Below, in pieces: positions 27,612 through 36,682 of a DNA stretch of 64,000 nt. Below the pieces are notes generated by a model. The model saw nothing but the letters and a program-made list of their open reading frames with translations, did no database searches and was not told the origin of the DNA. The position numbers were made by a program, and so were the translations under genes. Position 1 is the stretch's first letter; every line of letters starts with the position of its first letter. Source of the stretch: Flavobacterium flevense (GTDB lineage Bacteria > Bacteroidota > Bacteroidia > Flavobacteriales > Flavobacteriaceae); contig NZ_FRCC01000002.1 of NCBI RefSeq assembly GCF_900142775.1, positions 620,001 to 684,000 on the forward strand, given 5' to 3'.

Positions 27612-30494
27612 ATGAAAGCGTATTTGTTTTTTTTACCATTGTTTTTTTGCAGCATCATTTATGCTCAAAATACTGTTCAGGGTGTTGTGGTTGAAAGTAA
27701 TAATCAACCTATTATTGGTGCAAATGTGAAAGCAACTGCTGATTCCGGAGGAACTGTAACTGACAGTGACGGAAAATTTGTTTTGGATACCAACAATACA
27801 CCGCCTTATGAAATAGAAATTAGCAGTGTGGGATTTGTATCCCAACGAATTATGGTTACTTCAAAAAAACAACAGATCAATATAGTTTTGCAGGAAGAAC
27901 AAAATATGCTGAATGAAATTGTCGTATCTGCTTCCAGAACGCCCGAAAGAGTTTTTGAATCACCCGTTACTATTGAAAGAATGGGAATTAGTGAGGTTAA
28001 AAAAACGGCGTCCCCAACTTTTTATGATGGTTTAGAGAATTTGAAAGAAGTTCAGATGAATACCAGCAGTTTGTCTTTTAAATCCATCAATACCCGTGGT
28101 TTTGCTACTGTGGCTAATTCCCGTTTTTTACAATTGGTTGACGGCATGGACAATGCATCACCTTTGTTGAATTTTGTTTTAGGAAACATGATTGGTGTTT
28201 CTGAAATCGATGTGCAAAGTGTGGAGTTGTTGCCCGGTGCTTCTTCGGCATTATACGGAGCGAATGCTTTCAATGGAATTTTGTTTATGAATAGTAAAAG
28301 CCCGTTTCTGTATGAAGGAATATCGGCTTATGCTAAATATGGTCAAACCAGCCAAAAAGCTGCTGGTACCAACGATTATATTGATTATGGAGTTAGAATG
28401 GCAAAAGCCTTTAGCCGACACATAGCCGGAAAAGCTAACTTTACTTATATGCGGGGTACGGATTGGTTTGCTACCAATTATGATGATAAAACCAATATTG
28501 GCAGAGATCGTTCACATCAAAATTATGACGGAATTAATGTATATGGAGATGAAGTTTCTACTAATATTTATACGGTAGGACAAACATTGGTGGCTAATAA
28601 TTTGCTTCCTTCTAATTTAGCCGCATTATTGCCTAATGAAAATGTTTCCAGAACAGGTTATAATGAAACAGACTTAACCGATAACAGAGCAAGTAATACT
28701 AAAATTGATCTTTCGTTACACATTCGACCTTTTGGAGATGAAAAGTTAGAAGTAATTCTGCAAAGTAAATTTGGTTTCGGTAATGCCGTTTATCAAGGGG
28801 CTAATCGGTATTATTTGAATAACTTTTTTATGCAACAACATAAAATAGAATTTAAGGGGAAGAATTTTTTCCTGAGAGGTTATACCACATCTGAAAACGG
28901 AGGTGATTCTTATGATATGCAATTCACAGGAATCAATATCAACAGAATGTGGAAATCAGATAATAATTGGTTTGGACAATATGCAGGTGCTTACTCTCAG
29001 GCTTTTGCAGGTTTATTTGGTCCTTCTTATGCCGGTAATGCCAGTGCCTCCCATGCTTTTGCCCGTGCTGCAGCCGAAACTGGAAGATTAATACCGGGTA
29101 CACCGGCTTTTCAGAATGCTTTTAATCAGGTGACTGCTAATCCGGATGTGTTATCCGGTTCAAAATTGGTAGATAATTCTAGGATATATCATTCTGATGC
29201 GAATTATAATTTTAAAGATTTGATATCGTTTGCTGAAATTCAGGTAGGTGGTTCGTACCGTAAGTATCAATTAAATTCCTTTGGAAGAATTTATACCGAT
29301 GCTATTGGAGCCATTAATTATGATGAATACGGATTGTATACGCAGTTGCAAAAGAAATTTTTAGAAGAACGACTAAAATTTACAGGATCTATCCGTTATG
29401 ATAAATCTCAAAATTTCAAAGGAAGTTATTCGCCAAGGATTTCTTTAGTCTATGCTGCCGGCGAGTCCAGAACACATAATTTCAGAGCTTCTTTTCAAAC
29501 AGGCTTTAGAAATCCTACTACCCAGGATCAGTACATTGGTTTTAATGTAGGGAATGCTGTTTTGATAGGTTCAGCTCCGGATAATTTATTGCGATATTCT
29601 GAAACAAGAGCTGTTGCTAATGGGACTCCTGCTGTAGGGCAATTGTATGCAGGCGGTGCTTCGGTAACAATGACCGGGGAAAACGCTTATAATAATTCCT
29701 ATACGGCATCTTCTGTAATGGCCTTTGCGGCTTTTGCGGCAGCTAATCCCGGAAACACGCCCGGAGCAGCAGCTTTATTGCGAAAAACAGATGTGAATTA
29801 TGTAAAACCAGAAGAGGTAAAAGCATTAGAGGTGGGGTATCGTTCCAGAATTAATGATGTTAATATCGATATTAATGCCTATTATAATGTTTATAATAAT
29901 TTTATTGGAAATGCTAATGCGATAGCACCTTTATATGGTCAGGCATCTAATACTTTTGATTTTGCGACAGGAGCGCCTACATATGCTACAAATCCTCAGG
30001 TGCAGTCTCTGCATGCGTTGGCTAATGGTAATTTTAGGATTTATCAATTGTATACCAATGCGGATGTTGAAATAAAGTCCTTCGGGTTTGGAATAGGACT
30101 TTCCAGAAAAGTATATAAAGATTTTGAACTAGGAGCCAATTATAATTATGCTGAGTTTAATTTTGATCAAGCTAAGGATCCAAGTTTTGAAGCTGGTTTT
30201 AATACCCCTAAACACAGGGTGAAAGTTTCTTTTGGGAACGAAAAATTATTTGAAAACTTTGGTTTCAATATCAGCGGAAGATGGAATAGTGACTATTTGT
30301 GGCAATCTTCTATGGTGGATGGAATGGTTGACGGAGCAACTGTTGTCGATGCTCAGATTAATTATAATATTCCGTCACTTAAATCGACCTTAAAAATAGG
30401 AGGTGCTAATATTGGAGGGAAAGAATATGCACAGGTTTTGGGAGCCGGTTTAATTGGACAAATGTATTTTGTTTCCTGGACCGTAAATCCATAG
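27612..30494 (+). CDS. TonB-dependent outer-membrane receptor
   Basis: A 960-residue outer-membrane barrel. A signal peptide (about 1-18, ending IYA-QN) is followed by a carboxypeptidase-like regulatory (CarboxypepD_reg) domain (about 20-105). The plug domain (about 110-225) contains IVVSASRTPERVFESPVTIE, ELLPGASSALYGANAFNG and the INTRGF motif. A long 22-strand barrel follows, with many aromatic strand ends, finishing at MYFVSWTVNP. Such receptors import large or scarce ligands using TonB-ExbBD energy. No SusD-like partner or enzyme gene is adjacent, so the ligand is unknown. Confidence 0.9.
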   Translation: MKAYLFFLPLFFCSIIYAQNTVQGVVVESNNQPIIGANVKATADSGGTVTDSDGKFVLDTNNTPPYEIEISSVGFVSQRIMVTSKKQQINIVLQEEQNMLNEIVVSASRTPERVFESPVTIERMGISEVKKTASPTFYDGLENLKEVQMNTSSLSFKSINTRGFATVANSRFLQLVDGMDNASPLLNFVLGNMIGVSEIDVQSVELLPGASSALYGANAFNGILFMNSKSPFLYEGISAYAKYGQTSQKAAGTNDYIDYGVRMAKAFSRHIAGKANFTYMRGTDWFATNYDDKTNIGRDRSHQNYDGINVYGDEVSTNIYTVGQTLVANNLLPSNLAALLPNENVSRTGYNETDLTDNRASNTKIDLSLHIRPFGDEKLEVILQSKFGFGNAVYQGANRYYLNNFFMQQHKIEFKGKNFFLRGYTTSENGGDSYDMQFTGININRMWKSDNNWFGQYAGAYSQAFAGLFGPSYAGNASASHAFARAAAETGRLIPGTPAFQNAFNQVTANPDVLSGSKLVDNSRIYHSDANYNFKDLISFAEIQVGGSYRKYQLNSFGRIYTDAIGAINYDEYGLYTQLQKKFLEERLKFTGSIRYDKSQNFKGSYSPRISLVYAAGESRTHNFRASFQTGFRNPTTQDQYIGFNVGNAVLIGSAPDNLLRYSETRAVANGTPAVGQLYAGGASVTMTGENAYNNSYTASSVMAFAAFAAANPGNTPGAAALLRKTDVNYVKPEEVKALEVGYRSRINDVNIDINAYYNVYNNFIGNANAIAPLYGQASNTFDFATGAPTYATNPQVQSLHALANGNFRIYQLYTNADVEIKSFGFGIGLSRKVYKDFELGANYNYAEFNFDQAKDPSFEAGFNTPKHRVKVSFGNEKLFENFGFNISGRWNSDYLWQSSMVDGMVDGATVVDAQINYNIPSLKSTLKIGGANIGGKEYAQVLGAGLIGQMYFVSWTVNP

Positions 30495-30582
30495 AAAAAT
30501 CATTTTAAAAAAGTTTTGGAGAGTGTTTTAAAAGCCTTTTTAAGACTCAGTTTTATTTTTTTATGTTTTTTAAATAAAATTG

Positions 30583-30613
30583 TTGATTTTTTATTTTAAA
30601 AAATTATCTTTGC
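30583..30613 (+). promoter_or_regulatory. Promoter of atpD-atpC
   Basis: TTG at 30583-30585, 19 nt, then TATCTTTGC at 30605-30613. This is a full match to the Bacteroidetes consensus, about 90 nt before the atpD start. Confidence 0.75.
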
Positions 30614-30693
30614 GCTCTGAAAAAACACCTAAATCATTGAATTTTGATGAGGTAAGTTTCATAAACCTAAATAGCTGTTTAATAAATACATAA

Positions 30694-32208
<1,515 letters not shown>

Positions 32209-32211
32209 TAT

Positions 32212-32341
32212 AAGCTGGAAGCCAGAAGTTAGAAGTCAGAAGCTAGAAGCTAGAAGTAGGAAGTTAGAAGTAAATTGTTCTTCATTTTTCCCTTCTCTTT
32301 CTTCTTCCCTCTTCCAACTCCCAACTCCCATCTTCTAACTT
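32212..32341. repeat. Two facing heptamer arrays between atpD and atpC
   Basis: Purine-rich heptamers AGAAGTT, AGAAGTC, AGAAGCT, AGAAGCT, AGAAGTA and GGAAGTT run from 32224 to 32265, with weaker units either side. From about 32279 to 32341 a pyrimidine-rich tract holds the inverted unit (CTTCCAA, CTCCCAA, CTCCCAT, CTTCTAA). The two halves could pair imperfectly in the atpD-atpC message. Confidence 0.8.
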
Positions 32342-32349
32342 AAAAAAAT

Positions 32350-32631
32350 ATGATTTTAGAAATAGTATCACCAGAGGCATCTTTGTTTAAAGGAGAAGTA
32401 ACATCAGTATCTGTTCCAGGTGTAGATGGAAGTTTTCAAATTTTAAACAATCACGCCCCAATAGTTTCCTTACTTCAAAAAGGGACTGTAAAAATTACAG
32501 CACCAAGTTTTAGTTTTAGCAAAGAAGCAGCAAAATTGTTCTCGAAAATAGACGATCAAAATTATGCTTTAGCTATCTCTTCAGGGACTATTGAAATGAA
32601 AGACAATAAAGTAATTGTTTTAGCCGACTAA
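32350..32631 (+). CDS. atpC: F-type ATP synthase epsilon subunit
   Basis: A 93-residue protein with only the N-terminal beta-sandwich of epsilon: ILEIVSPEASLFKGEVTSV and DGSFQILNNHAPIVSLL. The C-terminal helical hairpin that inhibits ATP hydrolysis in many bacteria is missing, as is common in Bacteroidetes. It is the second gene of the atpD-atpC pair and is followed by a terminator. Confidence 0.95.
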   Translation: MILEIVSPEASLFKGEVTSVSVPGVDGSFQILNNHAPIVSLLQKGTVKITAPSFSFSKEAAKLFSKIDDQNYALAISSGTIEMKDNKVIVLAD

Positions 32632-32649
32632 GACAATTTATATTTATAA

Positions 32650-32686
32650 AAAAAAAAGCCAGACAGCAATGTTTGGCTTTTTTTTT
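32650..32686 (+). terminator. Terminator after atpC
   Basis: A run, GCCAGAC, loop AGCAAT, GTTTGGC and a T run; one G-T pair in the stem. Confidence 0.8.
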
Positions 32687-32766
32687 GAAGCTTATCCAGC
32701 TGTCCACTCTATCTTTGCCTGCCTAAAGAAGGCACGCAAAGGATGCCGTTTCCATCTGGGCTAAAA
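32687..32766 (-). repeat. Structured intergenic element of unknown function
   Basis: Between the atpC terminator and bioF. The core is a hairpin: CTTTGC (32713-32718), TGCCT (32720-32724), loop AAAGA, AGGCA (32730-32734), GCAAAG (32736-32741), with one C-C mismatch. It is flanked by CCAGCTGTCCACTCTAT on one side and GATGCCGTTTCCATCTGG on the other; the ends CCAG and CTGG can close the structure. From memory, similar flanks around variable hairpins recur in Flavobacterium intergenic regions; I cannot verify that here. Confidence 0.5.
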
Positions 32767-32800
32767 ATCAGAACTTTTAAGAACTTTAAACTCAAATTCA

Positions 32801-32808
32801 TAACTTTG
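32801..32808 (+). promoter_or_regulatory. -7 promoter element directly upstream of bioF
   Basis: TAACTTTG followed by C, ending 5 bases before the ATG at 32814. If used, transcription would begin at or next to the start codon and the message would be nearly leaderless. Confidence 0.5.
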
Positions 32809-32813
32809 CTTTT

Positions 32814-33962
32814 ATGAAATTACCGGAAAATCTTTCTAAGAAACTCGAAATTCGTAAGCAAAATAATGCACTCAGGCAATTACCTGAGCATACTAATTTA
32901 GTCGATTTTACCTCAAACGATTATATTGGGTTTTCTAACAGCAAGCTTATTTTTGATGCTGCTCATCAATATTTGGTTAAGAATGCTATATTCTATAATG
33001 GAGCCACAGGTTCGCGATTAATATCAGGAAATCATCAAGTGTATCAGGAAGCAGAAAACTATATTGCTCAGTTTCATCAGGCAGCGTCTGCATTGATTTT
33101 TAATTCCGGTTATGATGCCAATGTGGGTTTTTTTAGTTCGGTGCCTCAAAAAGGCGATTTGATACTTTATGATGAGCTTTGTCATGCTTCTATCAGAGAC
33201 GGAATCCAATTGTCTTACGCAAAAGCGTATAAATTCAATCATAATGATTTTGAAGATTTAGAAAAACGACTTCGACAGGCTCAGTCTGACAACTTAATTA
33301 AAGAAATATATATAGTTACTGAAACCGTTTTTTCGATGGATGGTGATTGTCCCAATATGGAAGAATTGATTGCTGTTTCTGAAAAATATGGTTGTTATTT
33401 AGTCGTTGATGAAGCGCATGCTTTAGGAGTTTTTGGGAGTAACGGACAGGGTTTGATTCAGGAATTTGAAGCACAAGACAAAGTTTTTGCCCGAATTATG
33501 ACTTTTGGAAAAGGATTGGGTTGTCATGGAGCAGCGATATTAGGAAGTCTTGAGTTAAGAGCGTATTTGGTTAATTTTGCTCGCAGTTTTATTTATACTA
33601 CAGGACTTTCTCCCCATTCTGTTGCTACAATTTTAGTGGGGTATCAGAATTTAGAAAAAGAAAACAAGAATATTAAGTTGCTGCGTGAGAATATCATTCA
33701 TTTCAATCAGCAAAAGAATTTGTTAGGCTTAAAGCCAATTTTCGTTCGAAGTAAATCATCTATTCAATCGGTTATTATTCCTGAAAATGAAAAAGTAAAA
33801 GCCATTGCAAACCAACTTCAGGAGAAAGGGTTTGACGTAAAAGCTATTCTTTCACCAACTGTTCCGGAAGGTCAGGAAAGATTGCGTTTTTGTTTGCATT
33901 CATATAATACAAAAGATGAAATCACAGAAGTGTTGGGATTATTGAGTAACTTTATTTTTTAA
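32814..33962 (+). CDS. bioF: 8-amino-7-oxononanoate synthase
   Basis: PLP enzyme condensing pimeloyl-ACP (or -CoA) with alanine in biotin synthesis. 382 residues. GATGSRLISGNHQVYQE (64-80) and DEAHALGVFG (199-208) are class II aminotransferase motifs, and K233 in TFGKGLGCHGA is the PLP lysine. Neighbouring bioD, bioA and a ketoacyl-synthase gene make BioF the best call over the related 2-amino-3-ketobutyrate ligase. Downstream repeat arms separate it from bioD. Confidence 0.9.
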   Translation: MKLPENLSKKLEIRKQNNALRQLPEHTNLVDFTSNDYIGFSNSKLIFDAAHQYLVKNAIFYNGATGSRLISGNHQVYQEAENYIAQFHQAASALIFNSGYDANVGFFSSVPQKGDLILYDELCHASIRDGIQLSYAKAYKFNHNDFEDLEKRLRQAQSDNLIKEIYIVTETVFSMDGDCPNMEELIAVSEKYGCYLVVDEAHALGVFGSNGQGLIQEFEAQDKVFARIMTFGKGLGCHGAAILGSLELRAYLVNFARSFIYTTGLSPHSVATILVGYQNLEKENKNIKLLRENIIHFNQQKNLLGLKPIFVRSKSSIQSVIIPENEKVKAIANQLQEKGFDVKAILSPTVPEGQERLRFCLHSYNTKDEITEVLGLLSNFIF

Positions 33963-34002
33963 GCCCACTGATAAAACAGATTTTACCGATTAACACAGAT
34001 TA
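33963..34002. repeat. Left inverted arm flanking the GxxExxY gene
   Basis: A stretch of about 40 bases starting GCCCACTGATAAAACAGATT, made of 8-11 bp units containing GATT. It aligns with the reverse complement of 34398-34439 and with the arms at 36530-36620. Confidence 0.75.
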
Positions 34003-34005
34003 ATT

Positions 34006-34398
34006 ATGTCAAACTTGCTTCATAAAGGAATTACAGATTCTATTTTAAAAACTTATTATGATGTTTATAATCATTTAGGGTATGGCTTTTTGGAGAAAGT
34101 GTATCAGAATGCCATGTATTTTGAGTTAAAGTCTTTAGGCTATAAAGTTGAAGCACAAAAACCTATAAAAGTCTTTTTTAAAAATTTATTGGTTGGTGAA
34201 TATTATGCAGATTTATTAGTTGAAGATAATGTAATAGTTGAACTAAAAGCTTGTGAATTACTTATGAATGCTCACTTTGCCCAATTAATGAATTACCTTA
34301 AGGCAACAGAAATTGAAGTTGGTTTAGTATTAAATTTTGGAGAAGATCCAGAATTTAAACGTATTATATATACAAACGACAGAAAACATAAAAAATAA
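34006..34398 (+). CDS. GxxExxY family protein (PD-(D/E)XK nuclease-like)
   Basis: A 130-residue protein carrying the name-giving motif GFLEKVY (27-33). The central part fits a PD-(D/E)XK nuclease core (Pfam PDDEXK_3 group): Asp69 in YYADLL, then Glu79 and Lys81 in VELKA, separated by a beta turn. The function of GxxExxY proteins is not established; nuclease activity is inferred from this motif. The gene is inserted between bioF and bioD and has no link to biotin chemistry. It lies within inverted arms (33963-34002 and 34398-34439), which suggests it belongs to a repeat-associated or mobile unit. Confidence 0.88.
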   Translation: MSNLLHKGITDSILKTYYDVYNHLGYGFLEKVYQNAMYFELKSLGYKVEAQKPIKVFFKNLLVGEYYADLLVEDNVIVELKACELLMNAHFAQLMNYLKATEIEVGLVLNFGEDPEFKRIIYTNDRKHKK

Positions 34399-34439
34399 AA
34401 ATCCGTGATAATCTGTTAAATCAGCAAAATCCGAGGGCT
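34398..34439. repeat. Right inverted arm flanking the GxxExxY gene
   Basis: Begins at the last base of the GxxExxY stop codon, reads AATCCGTGATAATCTG and ends CCGAGGGCT. Its reverse complement shares the GCCC...GATTT..C.GATT..CAC.GATT pattern with the left arm. Confidence 0.75.
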
Positions 34440-34488
34440 ATCTTTCTTATAAATCGTGAACAGATTCAAAGAAATTAGTATCGGAAAT

Positions 34489-34527
34489 CTTTGTGAACTT
34501 TGCGCATTCTTTGCGAACTTTGTGGTT
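34489..34527. repeat. Paired CTTTGTGAACTTTGCG-type repeat before bioD
   Basis: Two direct copies, CTTTGTGAACTTTGCG at 34489-34504 and CTTTGCGAACTTTGTGG at 34509-34525. The tract ends 12 bases before the bioD start. Same family as the units in 13607-13914. Confidence 0.65.
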
Positions 34528-34538
34528 AAACAAAATCT

Positions 34539-35156
34539 ATGAAATTATTTATAACAGGAATTGGTACCGATGTAGGCAAAACGATTGCATCAGCCATTAT
34601 AACCGAAGCATTAGAAGCCGATTATTGGAAACCTATCCAGGCGGGAGATTTAGACACTTCGGATAGTCATAAAATAAAAGCATATTTGTCAAATGATAAG
34701 ACAGTAATTCATTCTAACAGCTATGCTTTAAACACAGCTGCGAGTCCACATTTGGCAGCCGAATTGGATAAAATTGTTATTGATTTAGAAAAAATCATAG
34801 AACCAGTTACTGAAAATCATCTTGTGATTGAAGGAGCAGGAGGACTTTTTGTTCCGTTGAATAATCAGGATTGCGTGATTGATTTAATTAAGCCCCATTA
34901 TAAAGTAATTGTAATTTCTCGTCATTATTTGGGGAGTATCAATCATACTTTGTTAACCATTGAAGCATTGCAGAACAGAAATATTACTATTGCAGGAATT
35001 CTGTTTAATGGTGATGAAAACAAAGCTACAGAATCTATTATTTTGAATAAAACAGGAATTAAATGTATTGGGAGAATTAATCAGGAACCGTATTTTGATC
35101 AAAATGTAATTCGGGAATATGCCGATTTGTTTCGGGAGAATCTTTTAAATTTATAG
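34539..35156 (+). CDS. bioD: Dethiobiotin synthase
   Basis: ATP-dependent enzyme closing the ureido ring of dethiobiotin from 7,8-diaminopelargonate and CO2. 205 residues, a normal length. The P-loop GIGTDVGKT is at residues 7-15, followed by YWKPIQAG with the carbamate lysine, and EGAGGLFVPL later. It lies in the biotin cluster between the repeat-flanked GxxExxY gene and bioA. Confidence 0.94.
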   Translation: MKLFITGIGTDVGKTIASAIITEALEADYWKPIQAGDLDTSDSHKIKAYLSNDKTVIHSNSYALNTAASPHLAAELDKIVIDLEKIIEPVTENHLVIEGAGGLFVPLNNQDCVIDLIKPHYKVIVISRHYLGSINHTLLTIEALQNRNITIAGILFNGDENKATESIILNKTGIKCIGRINQEPYFDQNVIREYADLFRENLLNL

Positions 35157-35191
35157 AGAATAGAAAAAAGAACAAAGAGAATAGACTTTCT

Positions 35192-35199
35192 TATCTTTG
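35192..35199 (+). promoter_or_regulatory. -7 promoter element upstream of bioA
   Basis: TATCTTTG, exact TAnnTTTG match, 56 nt before the bioA start; no TTG at the -33 position. The surrounding spacer has AGAATAG / CTATTCT-type short inverted repeats. Confidence 0.4.
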
Positions 35200-35254
35200 T
35201 CTGAAATCACAGTGTATAGTCATTATTCTATACTCTATTTTTTATATTCAAAAA

Positions 35255-36526
35255 ATGACTTTAACAGAAAAAGACAGCCAATACCTTTGGCATCCTTATA
35301 CCCAACATAAAACCGCTCAAACACCAATTGCTATTACAAAAGGTGAAGGTGCTTTATTGTGGGACGAAAATAGTAAAGAATACATTGACGCCATTGCTTC
35401 CTGGTGGGTGAATCCGTTTGGGCATTCCAACAGATTTATAGCCGATGCTGTTTACAAGCAATTAACGACTTTAGAACATGTACTTTTTGGCGGATTTACG
35501 CACGAACCAGCAGTAAAAGTTGCCGAAAAACTGATGGAAATTTTACCAGCAAATCAGCAAAAAATATTCTTTTCTGATAATGGTTCGACTTCGGTAGAAG
35601 TGGCTATCAAAGTAGCTTTGCAATATTTTTTCAATAAAGGTGAAAAACGAACAACGATTATTGCTTTCGAAAATGCATTTCACGGCGATACATTTGCAGC
35701 AATGGCAGCAAGTGGAATTTCATTTTATACACAGGCTTTTCAAGGAATGTTTATTGATGTAGTACGAATTCCTGTTCCTGTTAAAGGTGAGGAACAAGCG
35801 AGTTTTGATGCCTTGAAAAAAGTAATTCAGCAATACAATTGTGCCGGATTTATCTTTGAACCGCTGGTGCAGGGAGCAGCCGGAATGGTGATGTATGAAG
35901 CGGAAGCTTTAAATGAGTTAATCCAAATTTGTGCAGCAAATAATGTTTTAACCATTGCCGATGAAGTGATGACAGGTTTTGGAAAAACCGGAAAAACCTT
36001 TGCGATGGATTATGTGGAGCAAAAACCGGATATGATGTGTTTGTCTAAAGCCTTGACAGGCGGAACCATTCCGATGGCGATTACCACTTTTACACAGGAA
36101 ATATTTGAAGCCTTTTATGATGATGATATCAATAAAGCCTTGTTTCACGGACATACTTTCACGGCCAATCCCACAGGTTGTGCGGCAGCATTAGCCAGTT
36201 TTGAGTTATTACAAACTCCTGAAATGCAAGCCAATTTGGTTCGGGTAAACGCCAGTCATTTGGCTTTTCAAGAACATATTAAGAATCATTCAAAGGTAAC
36301 CACTACACGGGTTTTAGGAACTATTTTTGCATTGGAAATAAAGAAAGAAAACGAAGAGAGTTATTACGGAACTATGCGTACGAAATTGTATAATTTCTTT
36401 ATCGAAAACGGAATTATTTTACGTCCTGTAGGGAATATTGTTTATATTTTGCCCCCTTATATCATCACGGATGAGCAATTGCAAAAAGTGTATGAAGTAG
36501 TCGAAAATGCATTAGAAATAATTTAA
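35255..36526 (+). CDS. bioA: Adenosylmethionine-8-amino-7-oxononanoate aminotransferase
   Basis: PLP aminotransferase converting KAPA to DAPA in biotin synthesis, with S-adenosylmethionine as amino donor. 423 residues. The N-terminal LWHPYTQHKT motif, SWWVNPFGH, the FHGDTFAAM segment, DEV at 236-238 and PLP lysine K265 (CLSKALTGG) identify it as BioA rather than another class III aminotransferase. It follows bioD and precedes a repeat pair. Confidence 0.95.
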   Translation: MTLTEKDSQYLWHPYTQHKTAQTPIAITKGEGALLWDENSKEYIDAIASWWVNPFGHSNRFIADAVYKQLTTLEHVLFGGFTHEPAVKVAEKLMEILPANQQKIFFSDNGSTSVEVAIKVALQYFFNKGEKRTTIIAFENAFHGDTFAAMAASGISFYTQAFQGMFIDVVRIPVPVKGEEQASFDALKKVIQQYNCAGFIFEPLVQGAAGMVMYEAEALNELIQICAANNVLTIADEVMTGFGKTGKTFAMDYVEQKPDMMCLSKALTGGTIPMAITTFTQEIFEAFYDDDINKALFHGHTFTANPTGCAAALASFELLQTPEMQANLVRVNASHLAFQEHIKNHSKVTTTRVLGTIFALEIKKENEESYYGTMRTKLYNFFIENGIILRPVGNIVYILPPYIITDEQLQKVYEVVENALEII

Positions 36527-36529
36527 TTA

Positions 36530-36620
36530 GGCCACAGATTTGACGGATTAAACCGATTTACACAGATTATGAATAAATAAACCGTGAAAATCTGTTAAAA
36601 TCAGTGTCATCCGTGTGCCA
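36530..36620. repeat. Gene-less inverted repeat element, same family as the GxxExxY arms
   Basis: Left arm 36530-36569 begins GGCCACAGATTTGACGGATT; right arm 36579-36620 ends ATCCGTGTGCCA. The arms align as inverted repeats around a loop of about 9 bases and share the nCACnGATTT unit with the arms at 33963-34439. Confidence 0.75.
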
Positions 36621-36649
36621 TTTTTTACTGATTGATGTGCATTACAAAA

Positions 36650-36672
36650 AACTTCACGACCTTTGCGGTAAA
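36650..36672. repeat. CTTTGCGGT-type repeat before the ketoacyl-synthase gene
   Basis: ACTTCACGACCTTTGCGGT, a divergent unit of the GAACTTTGCGG family, ending just before the TTG start at 36683. Confidence 0.5.
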
Positions 36673-36682
36673 ATAAATAGCC

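Noticed and set aside
32212..32341. Possible CRISPR array between atpD and atpC
   Set aside because: Units are 7 bases with no spacers, and no cas genes are near.
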